NCBI RefSeq assembly: GCF_008386575.1
Contig: NZ_VUOA01000003.1
Span: 66,992 to 115,852 of the forward strand
Source: Salinarimonas soli
GTDB taxonomy: Bacteria > Pseudomonadota > Alphaproteobacteria > Rhizobiales > Beijerinckiaceae
DNA: 48,861 nt
Direction of reading: 5' to 3'
Positions 1 to 8,571 of the stretch are shown one piece after another. Position 1 is the first letter of the stretch, and every line of letters begins with the position of its first letter. The translations under genes and the position numbers were made by a program. The notes under the pieces were generated by a model that saw only the letters and a list, made by a program, of their open reading frames with translations, had not been told where the DNA came from and searched no databases.

Positions 1-30
1 CCCACCCGGGAGAGGGGAGGGCGCCTCAGG

Positions 31-1320
31 TCACGACGAGCGGCCGCCGCACTTGCCGGTCTTCACGTTGAAGTTCCCGCAGGACATCGGCTTGCGCCAG
101 TCGGCGATGAGCTCCTTCGAGCCCTCGAGGTGGTCCGACCACTCGTCACCGGCCACGAGGCCCGGCGTCTGCCAGACCACCGAGAACTGGCCGTCGCCCT
201 GGATCTCGCCGATGAGCACCGGCTTGGTGATGTGGTGGTTCGGCATCATGGCCGAGTAGCCGCCCGTGAGGTTCGGCACGGTGATGCCCACCATGGCGTC
301 GATCACGGCCTCCGAGTCCGTGGTGCCAGCCTTCTCGACCGCCTTCACCCACATCTGGAAGCCGATGACGTGGGCCTCCATGGGGTCGTTGGTGACGCGC
401 TTCGGGTTCTTCGTGAAGGCCTTCCACTTCTCGATGAAGGCCTTGTTCTCGGGCGTGTCGACGCTCTGGAAGTAGTTCCAGGCCGCGAGATGGCCCACCA
501 GCGGCTTGGTGTCGACGCCCGCGAGCTCCTCCTCGCCCACCGAGAAGGCGACCACGGGGATGTCCTTCGCCTTGACGCCCTGGTTGCCGAGCTCCTTGTA
601 GAAGGGCACGTTGGCGTCGCCGTTGATGGTGGAGACTACCGCCGTCTTCTGGCCCGCCGAGCCGAACTTCTTGATGTCGGAGACGATGGTCTGCCAGTCG
701 GAATGGCCGAAGGGCGTGTAGTTGATCATGATGTCCTCGGGCTTCACGCCCTTGGCCTTGAGATAGGCCTCGAGGATCTTGTTCGTGGTGCGCGGATAGA
801 CGTAGTCGGTGCCCGCCAGCACCCAGCGCTTCACCCCTTCCGTCTCCATCAGGTAGTCGACGGCGGGGATCGCCTGCTGGTTCGGGGCGGCGCCGGTGTA
901 GAACACGTTCTTCGACGATTCCTCGCCCTCGTATTGCACGGGGTAGAACAGGATCGAGTTCAGCTCCTCGAAGACCGGGAGCACGGACTTGCGCGACACG
1001 GAGGTCCAGCAGCCGAAGGTTGCTGCGACCTTGTTCCGGGTGATGAGCTCGCGGGCCTTCTCGGCGAAGAGGGGCCAGTTGGAGGCCGGGTCGACCACCA
1101 CCGCCTCGAGCTTCTTGCCGAGGATGCCGCCCTTGGCGTTCTGCTCCTCGATGAGCATCAGCATGACGTCCTTCAGGGTCGTCTCGGAGATGGCCATGGT
1201 GCCCGAGAGCGAGTGCAGGACGCCGACCTTGATGGTGTCCTGGGCGAGCGCGGCGGTGCCGGCCAGCATGGTGGCGCCGGCAAGCGCCGCGCCGATGAAG
1301 CTGCGACGTGAGAAGATCAT
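31..1320 (-). CDS. urtA: Urea-type ABC transporter substrate-binding protein
   Basis: This is a 429-aa periplasmic binding protein of the UrtA/FmdD branch of the branched-chain amino-acid-type binding proteins. It would deliver urea or a short amide to an UrtBCDE importer. The N-terminus carries a twin-arginine export motif (SRRSFIG, residues 4-10), a hydrophobic stretch and an Ala-Leu-Ala-Gln cleavage region near residue 26. Family hallmarks include IKVGVLHSLSGTMAISE after the signal, FGCWTSVSRK and the FYPVQYEGEE segment. Length is normal for UrtA. The permease and ATPase genes would lie beyond the left edge, since transcription runs leftward. Urea is the expected ligand by family; other amides remain possible. 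Confidence 0.93.
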   Translation of the reverse strand: MIFSRRSFIGAALAGATMLAGTAALAQDTIKVGVLHSLSGTMAISETTLKDVMLMLIEEQNAKGGILGKKLEAVVVDPASNWPLFAEKARELITRNKVAATFGCWTSVSRKSVLPVFEELNSILFYPVQYEGEESSKNVFYTGAAPNQQAIPAVDYLMETEGVKRWVLAGTDYVYPRTTNKILEAYLKAKGVKPEDIMINYTPFGHSDWQTIVSDIKKFGSAGQKTAVVSTINGDANVPFYKELGNQGVKAKDIPVVAFSVGEEELAGVDTKPLVGHLAAWNYFQSVDTPENKAFIEKWKAFTKNPKRVTNDPMEAHVIGFQMWVKAVEKAGTTDSEAVIDAMVGITVPNLTGGYSAMMPNHHITKPVLIGEIQGDGQFSVVWQTPGLVAGDEWSDHLEGSKELIADWRKPMSCGNFNVKTGKCGGRSS

Positions 1321-1510
1321 GTTGTTGGACTCCCCCTGCTGTGAGGCCCTGGTGGACCTCGCGGGGACCTCCGCAAGTTGCGCGCCAGACCCGCCGGGTC
1401 CGGTTTTGTGCGTAGGCGGCCTGTGGAGCGACCGGGGGCTTCGGCGGCCCGCGGCCCGGGCCTGCCTATCGCAAGGGCAGATGGCGATGCTTTGCGCGCC
1501 GCCCTCGGAG

Positions 1511-1536
1511 GGCGGGCCGGGGTCGCCCCGCCCGCC
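1511..1536 (-). terminator. GC-rich hairpin after the CUT1 operon
   Basis: The sequence directly abutting the stop codon of the last permease gene forms a strong inverted repeat: left arm GGCGGGCCGGGG, loop TCG, right arm CCCCGCCCGCC with one bulged base. A run of T is absent, so it may work as an RNA-stabilising 3' end rather than a classical intrinsic terminator. The 190 bp between it and urtA (1321-1510) must hold the urtA promoter; no convincing -35/-10 pair was found there. Confidence 0.5.
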
Positions 1537-2466
1537 TCAGCCCTTCACGGCGCCCGCCGTGAGCCCGGAGACGAGCTGGCGCTGGAAGACCAGCACGAGC
1601 ACGAACAGGGGAGCCGTGATGGAGACCGCCGCCGCGATCGCCTCGATCTGATCGGAGGCCCGGGTGTCGCGGTTCAGGAACTGCGAGATGGCGGGCACCA
1701 TGGTCTGGGACTGCGCGTCCAGCAGGAGCGCCGTGACGAGGTAGTCGTTATAGGCGAGCAGGAAGGAGAACAGGCCCGTCGTGATCACGCCGGGCCACAT
1801 CACGGGCATGATGACGCGCCAGAACGCGCCGAAATGCGTGCAGCCGTCCACCCGCGCCGCCTCGTCGAGCTCGTGGGGCACGTTCATGAAGAAGGAGCGC
1901 ATCATCCAGATCGTGAAGGGCTGGTTGATGGAGACGAGAACCAGGATGATCGCCCAGGGCTGGCCGTAGAGGGTCGGCGGCACCGGCGCGAAGAGGTGCA
2001 GGATCCAGCCGAGGATGGGTGCGTCCCACAGCGGCATCAGGAGCTCGCGCGAGTTGAGGAAGGGCGGGAGGTAGCCCGTCACCAGCACGGAATGGGGCAG
2101 GGCGCGAAAGACCAGCGCCGTGATGAGGATCCAGAACGCAAGGTTGCTGCGCGCCCGCGCCAGGGCATAGCCCGCCAGGGTGCCCACCGTGAGCGAGATC
2201 GTGACCACGCCCGCCGTGATGAGGAGCGAGTTGAGGAAGTTGCGGTAGAAGCCGTGGGTGATCCACACCGCCTTGTAGTGCTCCCACGTGACGGGGCCGA
2301 AGATGACCCGCAAGGGGTTGGCCGACAGCGCGTCGACGGGTGCCTTGAACGACATCAGGGCCGTCCAGGCGAGGGGGAAGAGCGCGACCACGATCCAGAC
2401 CGCCAGGAAGGCGGCGTTGCCGAGCTTGAGCCCAAGCGGCGCGCGGAGGGCTTTCGTCTCGGCCAT
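1537..2466 (-). CDS. CUT1 ABC transporter permease (MalG-type)
   Basis: This 309-aa inner-membrane permease of the carbohydrate uptake 1 family is the second of a heterodimeric pair. Six hydrophobic segments are visible. The EAA loop is recognisable as ELDEAARVDGCTHFGAFWRV in the C-terminal half, where the ATPase docks. It is the last gene of the operon ATPase, binding protein, MalF-type, MalG-type. The ATG is 9 bp past the stop of the upstream permease gene. The family usually moves mono- or oligosaccharides, polyols or glycerol phosphates; the substrate cannot be read from the permease. Confidence 0.92.
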   Translation of the reverse strand: MAETKALRAPLGLKLGNAAFLAVWIVVALFPLAWTALMSFKAPVDALSANPLRVIFGPVTWEHYKAVWITHGFYRNFLNSLLITAGVVTISLTVGTLAGYALARARSNLAFWILITALVFRALPHSVLVTGYLPPFLNSRELLMPLWDAPILGWILHLFAPVPPTLYGQPWAIILVLVSINQPFTIWMMRSFFMNVPHELDEAARVDGCTHFGAFWRVIMPVMWPGVITTGLFSFLLAYNDYLVTALLLDAQSQTMVPAISQFLNRDTRASDQIEAIAAAVSITAPLFVLVLVFQRQLVSGLTAGAVKG

Positions 2467-2475
2467 GCGGCGCTC

Positions 2476-3504
2476 CTAGCGGGTCACGCGGTGGTCGCGC
2501 CAGGTGCGGACCAGGAGCGGGATGAGGATGAAGACGATGCCGATCATGGTCAGCATCGAGGAGGCGGAGGCGCGCGAGATGGCGCGGTTTCCCGTCTCGT
2601 CGGGGGTGAGGTAGCTGTAGGTGAGGTATTGCAGCGAGATGCGGTGCGCCTGGCTCGAGAAGCCGATCACCTCCTCGAACACCCGGTAGCTGTCCATGAG
2701 ATTGATCAGCGTCACGAAGACGATGAGCGGCATCAGGTGCGGGACGACCACGTAGCGCAGCCGCTCGAAGCGGGACGCGCCGTCGACGATCGCGCTCTCC
2801 AGGGTGTCCTGATCGACCGTCTGGAGGCCGGCATAGAACACCACGAAGGCGAAGGGCGCCACGTGCCAGACCCGGTAGAGCATCATCAGGATCTCGAGCG
2901 TCCAGCCCTCCGCGAAGAGCGAGAGGTCCCGTCCGAGCAGCCATTCGAGGGCGACCGTGAGAATGCCGTCGCCGATGAAGAGCCAGCGGATCGACAGGGC
3001 GCCGATCACGGGCGTGATGATGAAGGGCAGGAGCATGATGAAGATCACCGGGCCCCGCAGGGAGCGCACGATGCCGTTGACGGCGAGCGCCACGGCAAGC
3101 CCGATCCCGATCACGAAGGGGCCCGTGAGGAGGGTGAAGGTGAGGGTGAAGCGCAGCGCCCGGTAGAAGTCGAGGTTGAACAGGGCCGGGAGGCCGCCCC
3201 CGCCCGCCGAGAGGGCCTGCGCCACGGCCTCGGGCTGGAGCAGCAGCCGGTAGGTGTCGAGGCCGACGAAGGTGGTCTCCAGCACCGGCCGCCCGGCGGC
3301 GTCGAGCTTCGGGCGGGAGCGCTCCTCGGTGGTGCAGACGGAGGTGAGGAAGCCCGGGGTGCAGTTCTCGACCTGCACCACCTCGAAGACCTGGCGGGTG
3401 TTGTAGAAGCTCTGGACCAGCACGCTCGCCAGCGGCAGCGCGATGAACAGGATCATCAGCACGACCGAGGGGGCGATGAACAGGGCGAAGGTGCGCGCCT
3501 TCAT
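2476..3504 (-). CDS. CUT1 ABC transporter permease (MalF-type)
   Basis: This 342-aa permease pairs with the downstream MalG-type subunit. It starts with a transmembrane helix (residues about 8-30), followed by an unusually long periplasmic insert (residues about 30-95). The insert contains three Cys, is Pro/Gly-rich and is longer than in most CUT1 permeases. Then come the five-helix core and the EAA motif DQDTLESAIVDGASRFERLR. The periplasmic insert may contact the binding protein (inference). The gene lies 52 bp after the binding-protein gene, separated by a perfect palindrome that could reduce permease expression. Confidence 0.92.
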   Translation of the reverse strand: MKARTFALFIAPSVVLMILFIALPLASVLVQSFYNTRQVFEVVQVENCTPGFLTSVCTTEERSRPKLDAAGRPVLETTFVGLDTYRLLLQPEAVAQALSAGGGGLPALFNLDFYRALRFTLTFTLLTGPFVIGIGLAVALAVNGIVRSLRGPVIFIMLLPFIITPVIGALSIRWLFIGDGILTVALEWLLGRDLSLFAEGWTLEILMMLYRVWHVAPFAFVVFYAGLQTVDQDTLESAIVDGASRFERLRYVVVPHLMPLIVFVTLINLMDSYRVFEEVIGFSSQAHRISLQYLTYSYLTPDETGNRAISRASASSMLTMIGIVFILIPLLVRTWRDHRVTR

Positions 3505-3527
3505 GGGCCGGCTCCCGGGAGTGGAGA

Positions 3528-3547
3528 GGCGGGGCCGCGGCCCCGCC
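3528..3547 (-). terminator. 20-bp perfect palindrome between binding-protein and permease genes
   Basis: The sequence GGCGGGGCCGCGGCCCCGCC is self-complementary over all 20 bases and lies 9 bp past the binding-protein stop codon. In binding-protein ABC operons, hairpins at this position commonly protect or partly terminate the mRNA so that the binding protein is made in excess over the membrane subunits. The sequence shows the palindrome; the role is inferred. Confidence 0.5.
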
Positions 3548-3556
3548 GTGGGAGGA

Positions 3557-4771
3557 TCAGCGCACGAGCCCCTGCTCGCGGGCGCGGGCGAGGTAGCTCG
3601 CCTCGATGGCGGCGAGCGTCTGCTCGGCGGTGGCCTTGCCCGTCATGAAGTCCGGCAGGCGCTCGCCGAGCGCCGTCTGCATCAGGCCCATGGCGGTGGT
3701 GGATGGGTAGTTGGGCGCCCCGCCCATGGCCGAGGCCACGACGCCCTTGGCGAAGCGGCCCGGCTCGAAGCCCTTGATCAGCCAGACGGCGGTGTCGTTG
3801 TTCGCCTTCACCATCTCGGTGTCGATGCCCTCCATGGCCACCCGGAAGGCGGCCTCGGCCTCGGCGTCCTTGATGTTCTTGGCGACGACGATGCCGTCCC
3901 ACCACATCGTCGTGGCGGGCTTGCCGCCGGCCATCGCGAGCGGCGCCGCAGCCATCGCGACCTTGCCGACGACCTGGCTCTCCTTCGGGTCGTCGAGGGC
4001 GGCGGCGCGCGACGCCCACAGGTTCGCCATCGCGATCTTGCCCTGCTGGAACTGCTTCTGGACGTAGGTCGAGTCGGCGACGAGATATTCCGGGTCCATG
4101 TAGCCGGAGATGCGCTTGAGCATGGCAAGCGACTTGAGGCCCGCCTCCGAGTTCACGGCGGGCGTGTTGTCCGCCTTCGTGAACTGGCCGCCGAAGCCGA
4201 GATACATGTTGATGAATTCCAGGGCGAGATCCAGGCCAGCCTTGTAGGTGCCGCTCAAGGGATACTGGAGCTTGCCCGAGGCCTTGATCTTCTCGGCAGC
4301 CGCCAGGACGTCGTCCCAGGTCTTGGGCGCCGGGATGCCGAGCTCCTGGAGGATGTCCTCGCGGTACATCAGGTGCTGCGAGTTCACCATCATGGCCACC
4401 GCCATGATGCGCCCGTCGTTGCGGATGAGTTGGTTGGGCGAGAGGTTCTGCCCGTACTTCGCCACGAGGTCGTCGAGGGGGCGGATCGTGCCCGCGTTCA
4501 TCAGCGGCGTCAGCGTGCCGTTCGCCACGCCGCCGATGTGGTAGAGCGACGGATTGGCCGCGAAGGCCGGCGGCTGCTTCTGGCGGAAATTGGCGTCGAG
4601 CTCGGCCTGGACGTTGCCGCACTCGTTCATGGCGCCGGTCACCGCCTTCCAGGCCTCGAAGGACCCGGTCAGCGACTTCAGCGGCACCTCGTTGCGGAAG
4701 GCGCAGGCCGCCTGCGCGCCCGCCGACATGAGAAGCGACAGCGACGCCGCCGCGAGAATGGTCCTGATCAT
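3557..4771 (-). CDS. CUT1 ABC transporter extracellular substrate-binding protein
   Basis: This 404-aa exported binding protein of extracellular binding protein family 1 captures the substrate of the adjacent CUT1 importer. A Sec signal peptide is clear (MIRTILAAASLSLLMSAGAQA, cleavage near residue 21). The mature part has typical family features: PLYHIGG-like hinge, LMYREDILQELGIPAPKTWDDV and QGKIAMANLW. Its ATG overlaps the ATPase stop as ATGA, showing translational coupling. The mature N-terminus (ACAFRNEVPLKSLTGSFEAW) is unlike classical maltose- or UgpB-type proteins, so the ligand is not assigned. The neighbouring LacI operator suggests it serves the catabolic genes to its right. Confidence 0.9.
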   Translation of the reverse strand: MIRTILAAASLSLLMSAGAQAACAFRNEVPLKSLTGSFEAWKAVTGAMNECGNVQAELDANFRQKQPPAFAANPSLYHIGGVANGTLTPLMNAGTIRPLDDLVAKYGQNLSPNQLIRNDGRIMAVAMMVNSQHLMYREDILQELGIPAPKTWDDVLAAAEKIKASGKLQYPLSGTYKAGLDLALEFINMYLGFGGQFTKADNTPAVNSEAGLKSLAMLKRISGYMDPEYLVADSTYVQKQFQQGKIAMANLWASRAAALDDPKESQVVGKVAMAAAPLAMAGGKPATTMWWDGIVVAKNIKDAEAEAAFRVAMEGIDTEMVKANNDTAVWLIKGFEPGRFAKGVVASAMGGAPNYPSTTAMGLMQTALGERLPDFMTGKATAEQTLAAIEASYLARAREQGLVR

Positions 4772-5895
4772 GCTGTCGCCCCTATTGGCATCGTCGAGCC
4801 GAGATCCGCCCGGGCTGGCCCCGGGGACGCCATGGCGGGGGCCGGCTCGATCCGTTCCCCGCTGGCGCTGTCGAAGACGTGGCACCCCGCGGCGCCGATC
4901 CTGAACGAGACCGGGTCGCCGATCTCGGCCCGGAAGGTCTTGGGCGCCCGCGCGGCCACGAGGGCCGGCCCGACGCGCACACTCACGAGGGTGGCGTCGC
5001 CGAGAAGCTCGATGCTGTAGACGGGGGCCGCGATCTCGCCGCCGGGGCCCGCCGCCACCTCGGCGTCCTCGGCGCGAAACCCTAAGGTCGCCGGGCCGTC
5101 CGGGTACCCGACGAGCCCAGGCACGCGCACCCCGGGCGCCTCGAAGACGCCTGCGGCGACGGCACCGTCCATGAGGTTCATGGCGGGCGAGCCGATGAAG
5201 CCCGCCACGAAGGTGTTGGCCGGCCGGTCGTAGATCTCGGTCGGCGTGCCGACCTGCTGGAAGCGGCCCTTGTTCATCACCACGACCCGGTCCGCGAGGG
5301 TCATGGCCTCGATCTGGTCGTGGGTGACGTAGATCGTGGTCACCTTCAGCTCGTGCTGGAGGTTCTTGATCTGGGCCCTGGTCGAGACGCGCAGCTTCGC
5401 GTCGAGGTTCGACAGAGGCTCGTCCATGAGGAAGACGGCAGGCTCGCGCACGATGGCGCGGGCGAGCGCCACCCGCTGGCGCTGGCCGCCCGACAATTCC
5501 TTGGGCCTGCGATGGAGCAGGTCGCCGAGCTCCACCATCGCGGCGGCCTTGCGCACCCGCGCGTCGTGCGTGGAGGCGTCGACCCGCCGGACCTTCAGGG
5601 GGAAGCGGATGTTCTCGTAGACCGTGAGGTTCGGGTAGAGCCCGTAGTTCTGGAACACCATCGCGACGTCGCGATCCTTGGGCTCCAGATCGTTCACGAC
5701 CCGGTCGCCGATGAGGATCTCGCCGTCGCTCGGGTCCTCGAGCCCCGCGATCATGCGCATGGTCGTGGTCTTGCCGCAGCCCGAGGGGCCCAGGAACACC
5801 ACGAACTCGCGATCGCCGATCACGAGGTCGACGGCGTGGACGCCGGTGAAGCTGCCCCAGCGCTTGGTGACGTTGCGCAAGACGACACCGACCAT
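4768..5895 (-). CDS. CUT1 ABC transporter ATP-binding protein (UgpC/MsmX-type)
   Basis: This 375-aa ATPase energises the importer. Walker A is GPSGCGKTT (residues about 36-44), the Q-loop is VFQNYGLYPNLTV, the ABC signature is [15 protein letters not shown], Walker B is VFLMDEPLSNLDAK, and the H-loop is THD. A C-terminal TOBE/OB region follows, as in UgpC and MalK. The chosen ATG (MVGVVLRNVTKRWG) gives the usual family N-terminus; in-frame upstream codons would add about 34 atypical residues. It is the first gene of a four-gene leftward operon. A LacI-type operator lies about 80 bp upstream, shared with the divergent SnoaL-like gene. Confidence 0.93.
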   Translation of the reverse strand: MVGVVLRNVTKRWGSFTGVHAVDLVIGDREFVVFLGPSGCGKTTTMRMIAGLEDPSDGEILIGDRVVNDLEPKDRDVAMVFQNYGLYPNLTVYENIRFPLKVRRVDASTHDARVRKAAAMVELGDLLHRRPKELSGGQRQRVALARAIVREPAVFLMDEPLSNLDAKLRVSTRAQIKNLQHELKVTTIYVTHDQIEAMTLADRVVVMNKGRFQQVGTPTEIYDRPANTFVAGFIGSPAMNLMDGAVAAGVFEAPGVRVPGLVGYPDGPATLGFRAEDAEVAAGPGGEIAAPVYSIELLGDATLVSVRVGPALVAARAPKTFRAEIGDPVSFRIGAAGCHVFDSASGERIEPAPAMASPGPARADLGSTMPIGATA

Positions 5896-5977
5896 GACCG
5901 CGACGCCTCCCCGATCCGGGTCGCGCAGGGTCCCGGCGAGCGGTCCCAAGGCGGCCTCGCGTAAGGCTTGACACGTT

Positions 5978-5993
5978 TTGACTACGTATGCAA
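5978..5993. promoter_or_regulatory. Predicted LacI-family operator, site A
   Basis: TTGACTACGTATGCAA is a 16-bp imperfect palindrome with a central CG, the form expected of LacI-family operators. Its right half GTATGCAA is identical to that of site B and matches site C at 7 of 8 bases. It lies in the divergent region between the ABC-importer operon and the rightward SnoaL-like gene. It begins 4 bp past a TTGACA hexamer (5968-5973) that could be a -35 element for the rightward gene. The likely ligand-responsive repressor is the LacI protein encoded at 12057-13115. Confidence 0.6.
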
Positions 5994-6035
5994 CCAACGA
6001 ACGAGCCCGATGCGGGGCGTGCCGGAGCGACGGTC

Positions 6036-7070
6036 ATGGTCGATGCAGCTTCCCTCGTCGGGACGAAGAAAGCGCTCCTGCCGGCCCTGCGCGCCATCGC
6101 CGAGGCCAGGCCCGACACGGTGGCCGAACGGCTCGCCGCGATCTACCACCCGGATGCCGAATGGCGCGGCTCGCACCCGCTCAACGAGATGCGCGGCGTC
6201 GAGGCGATCGCCGAGCGGGTCTGGCGTCCGCTCCTGACCTCGTTCCCCGATCTCGAGCGCCGCGACGTGATCTTCATCGGCGGCGATACGAACGGGGCCA
6301 CGCTCGTCGGGGCCGTGGGCCATTATTGCGGCACCTTCCGGCGCGACTGGCTCACGATCCCCGCCACGGGCCGCCCGATCTACCTGCGCTACGGCGAGTT
6401 CCATCGCGTCGACGAGGGGCGGATCGTCCAGAGCACGGTGCTCATCGACGTGCTCGACGTCATCCGGCAGGCGGGCTTCTGGCCGGTCGCGCCGAGCCTC
6501 GGGACGGAGGAGCAATGGCCGGGGCCGATCACCGCCGACGGCGTCGTGCTCACCGAGCAGGACCCGGCCGTCTCGGCCGCGAGCATCGCCCAGACGCTCG
6601 CCATGCATCGCTCCCTCGGCGACTACGACGACCGCAGCGGGCGGGGACGCGACGGGCTTCTCGAGATGCCCCAGAAGATCCACTGGCACCCGAAGATGAT
6701 GTGGTACGGCCCGGCGGGCATCGGCACCACGCGGGGGCTCCAGGGCTTCGTCGACTACCACCAGCTTCCGTTCCGCATCGCCTTCCCCAACCGCCGCGGC
6801 GGGAACCATTACGTGCGCATCGGCGACGGGGCCTATTCGGCGACGGGCGGCTGGCCCAGCGTCTTCGCCCAGCATCTCGGGGGCGGCTTCCTCGGCGTCG
6901 CGCCCACGGGCCGGGACGTGACCATGCGGGTGATGGACTTCTACCTGCACCACGAGGGGCTGATCCGGGAGAACTGGGTGCCCCTCGACATCCTCAACCT
7001 GCTCCTGCAGATGGACGTGGACGTGCTCGCCCGGATGCAGACCTTCTTCCGCCGCGGCGCGCTGCCCTAG
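6036..7070 (+). CDS. Tandem SnoaL-like (NTF2-fold) protein, ester-cyclase family
   Basis: This 344-aa predicted cytosolic protein has two NTF2-like SnoaL domains, at roughly residues 15-150 and 185-335. The first contains AERLAAIYHPDAEWRGSHP and RYGEFHRVDEGRIVQ; the second contains GLQGFVDYHQLPFRIAFPN and MRVMDFYLHHEGLIREN. The fold class includes polyketide cyclases, dehydratases and small-molecule isomerases; the reaction here is unknown. The start at 6036 was chosen over the ATG at 5988 because GGAG sits 8 bp upstream and the upstream ATG lies inside operator site A. Its stop overlaps the convergent aldolase stop within a shared CTAG. A paralogous architecture is encoded at 11056-12039. 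Confidence 0.8.
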   Translation: MVDAASLVGTKKALLPALRAIAEARPDTVAERLAAIYHPDAEWRGSHPLNEMRGVEAIAERVWRPLLTSFPDLERRDVIFIGGDTNGATLVGAVGHYCGTFRRDWLTIPATGRPIYLRYGEFHRVDEGRIVQSTVLIDVLDVIRQAGFWPVAPSLGTEEQWPGPITADGVVLTEQDPAVSAASIAQTLAMHRSLGDYDDRSGRGRDGLLEMPQKIHWHPKMMWYGPAGIGTTRGLQGFVDYHQLPFRIAFPNRRGGNHYVRIGDGAYSATGGWPSVFAQHLGGGFLGVAPTGRDVTMRVMDFYLHHEGLIRENWVPLDILNLLLQMDVDVLARMQTFFRRGALP

Positions 7071-7834
7071 GCGCCTTGCGCCGCACGGAAATCGGCGACG
7101 AGGCGCGCCGCGCCCTTCAGCAGGAAGCCGTGATCGGAATCGAGCAGGAACAGACTCGCGCCCAAGGGGCGCCAGCGCGCCACCTCCTCGACCCGGGGCA
7201 CGAACATCCCCACCGTACGGCCCGCTGCCTGCGCGGCGCGGCAGACGCGCTCCACCGCCTCCACGACGACGGGGCTTTGCGGGTCGCGCTCGCCGAACGC
7301 CACGGTGAGGTCCGCTCGGCCCACGAACAGCGCGTCGATCCCCTCCACGGCGGCGATGGCCTCGATATCCTCCACCGCCTCCACGTCCTCGATCATGGCG
7401 ATCACGACGGTCTCGGCGGCCGACCCCACGATGTGCTCGGCCATGGGGCGCATGGTATAGCGCGCCGCGCGGGACGAGCCCGCATAGCCCCTCCCGCCGG
7501 GGCCGTAATGAGCGGCGCGCACGAGATCGCGCGCGACGTCCGCGCTCGTCACGTGGGGGACGACGACCCCCGTCGCCCCGATGTCCAGCGCCGAGAGCAC
7601 GTGCTCCGCGGCCGGCGAGGGCGTGCGCACCAGGACGGGCTTCCCCGCCGCCCGGCAGGCCATCACGCACAGGTCGATCGCGCCCCGGTCGAAAGGCGCG
7701 TGCTCGGCGTCGAGGCACAGCACGTCGAGGCCGGTCAGGCCGAGCACCTCCGCCACGATGGGAGAGGGGGTTTTCAGGAAGGTGCCGATGGTGGGCATGC
7801 CCGCCTGGAGGCGCTGCTTCAGGGACTCGGTCAT
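7067..7834 (-). CDS. HpcH/HpaI-family aldolase
   Basis: This 255-aa class II pyruvate-type aldolase is predicted to cleave or form a 2-keto-3-deoxy or 4-hydroxy-2-oxo acid, releasing pyruvate or a related oxoacid, in the cytosol with a divalent metal. The family N-terminus GTFLKTPSPIVAEVLGLTGLD is followed by CLDAEHAPFD, IGATGVVVPHV, the metal-binding region VIAMIEDVEAVED and FVGRADLTVAFG. Length is standard for HpaI/GarL-like enzymes. It is the last gene of the operon cupin, MetE-like, hydrolase, aldolase and probably gives the central-metabolism exit of the pathway (inference). Confidence 0.88.
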   Translation of the reverse strand: MTESLKQRLQAGMPTIGTFLKTPSPIVAEVLGLTGLDVLCLDAEHAPFDRGAIDLCVMACRAAGKPVLVRTPSPAAEHVLSALDIGATGVVVPHVTSADVARDLVRAAHYGPGGRGYAGSSRAARYTMRPMAEHIVGSAAETVVIAMIEDVEAVEDIEAIAAVEGIDALFVGRADLTVAFGERDPQSPVVVEAVERVCRAAQAAGRTVGMFVPRVEEVARWRPLGASLFLLDSDHGFLLKGAARLVADFRAAQGA

Positions 7835-7866
7835 GGGCGGAGCCTTTCGTGGACGGGGGGGCCGGG

Positions 7867-8568
7867 TCAGCGGGCGAGCCAGAGCCGCAGGGCGGACGTG
7901 ACCGCCTCAGGCTCCTCGAGGGTGGGGAGGTGGCCCGCGCCCTCGATCACGGTGAGGCGCGCGTTGCCGAGGAGGCCGGCGATCTCCGCGTGCCGCTCGG
8001 GCGGGCAGAGCGCGTCGTGGCGGCCGCACAGGACGAGGCTCGGGCCGCCATAGGCGCGAAGCGCCTCCGTTGCGTCCGGCCGGTCGCGCAGCGCGACGGA
8101 CTGGCGCTCGAAGATTGCGGGGCCGAGATCGAGGCCCATGGCGAGGATGAGGTCGAGGAGGCCGGCGTCGGCCCGGTGCGCCGGCCCGAGATAGGCGGGC
8201 TTCATCTCGTCGACGAGCAGGACGCGCAGCTCGCCCGCCCGCGCCCGCTCGATCTGAGGCCCGCGCAGGGCCCGGCGCTCGGGCGTCTCGGCGCGGTGAT
8301 TGGTGTCGAGGAGCGCCAGGCGCTCCACCCGCTCGGGCGCCGCCCTCAGGATCGCCATGGCGACGATGCCGCCCATGGAGAGGCCCGCGAGCGCGAAACG
8401 GTCGAAGGGCGCGCGGGCCAGGATGTCTCCTGCCAGGGCCTCGATGCTGTCGGCGCCGCCGATGTCGCCGACCCAGGGCTCCGCCACGTCGCTCAAGGCG
8501 GAGACCTGGGGCGCGAAGAGGCGGGCGTCGCACATCATCCCCGGCAGGAGGACGAGCGGCGCCCGCAT
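7867..8568 (-). CDS. Alpha/beta hydrolase
   Basis: This 233-aa cytosolic hydrolase shows the nucleophile elbow GLSMGG (residues 62-67, Ser64), a late acid GRHDALCPP and the catalytic His in GAGHLPTLEEP. The N-terminal LVLLPGMMCDARLFAPQ is typical of small esterase, enol-lactonase or C-C hydrolase-like members. It starts 3 bp after the MetE-like gene and ends 32 bp before the aldolase gene, so the three are co-transcribed. A lactonase or ester-cleaving step before the aldolase is plausible but not shown. Confidence 0.85.
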   Translation of the reverse strand: MRAPLVLLPGMMCDARLFAPQVSALSDVAEPWVGDIGGADSIEALAGDILARAPFDRFALAGLSMGGIVAMAILRAAPERVERLALLDTNHRAETPERRALRGPQIERARAGELRVLLVDEMKPAYLGPAHRADAGLLDLILAMGLDLGPAIFERQSVALRDRPDATEALRAYGGPSLVLCGRHDALCPPERHAEIAGLLGNARLTVIEGAGHLPTLEEPEAVTSALRLWLAR

Positions 8569-8571
8569 GGA

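Noticed and set aside
1378-3648. Very long rightward open frame over the permease genes
   Set aside because: High GC leaves stop-free antisense frames. Its translation is Arg/Asp/His-rich low complexity with no family resemblance, and both permeases on the other strand are clear. The same applies to other long mirror frames, such as 5978-8053, 7849-9780 and 19689-21581.
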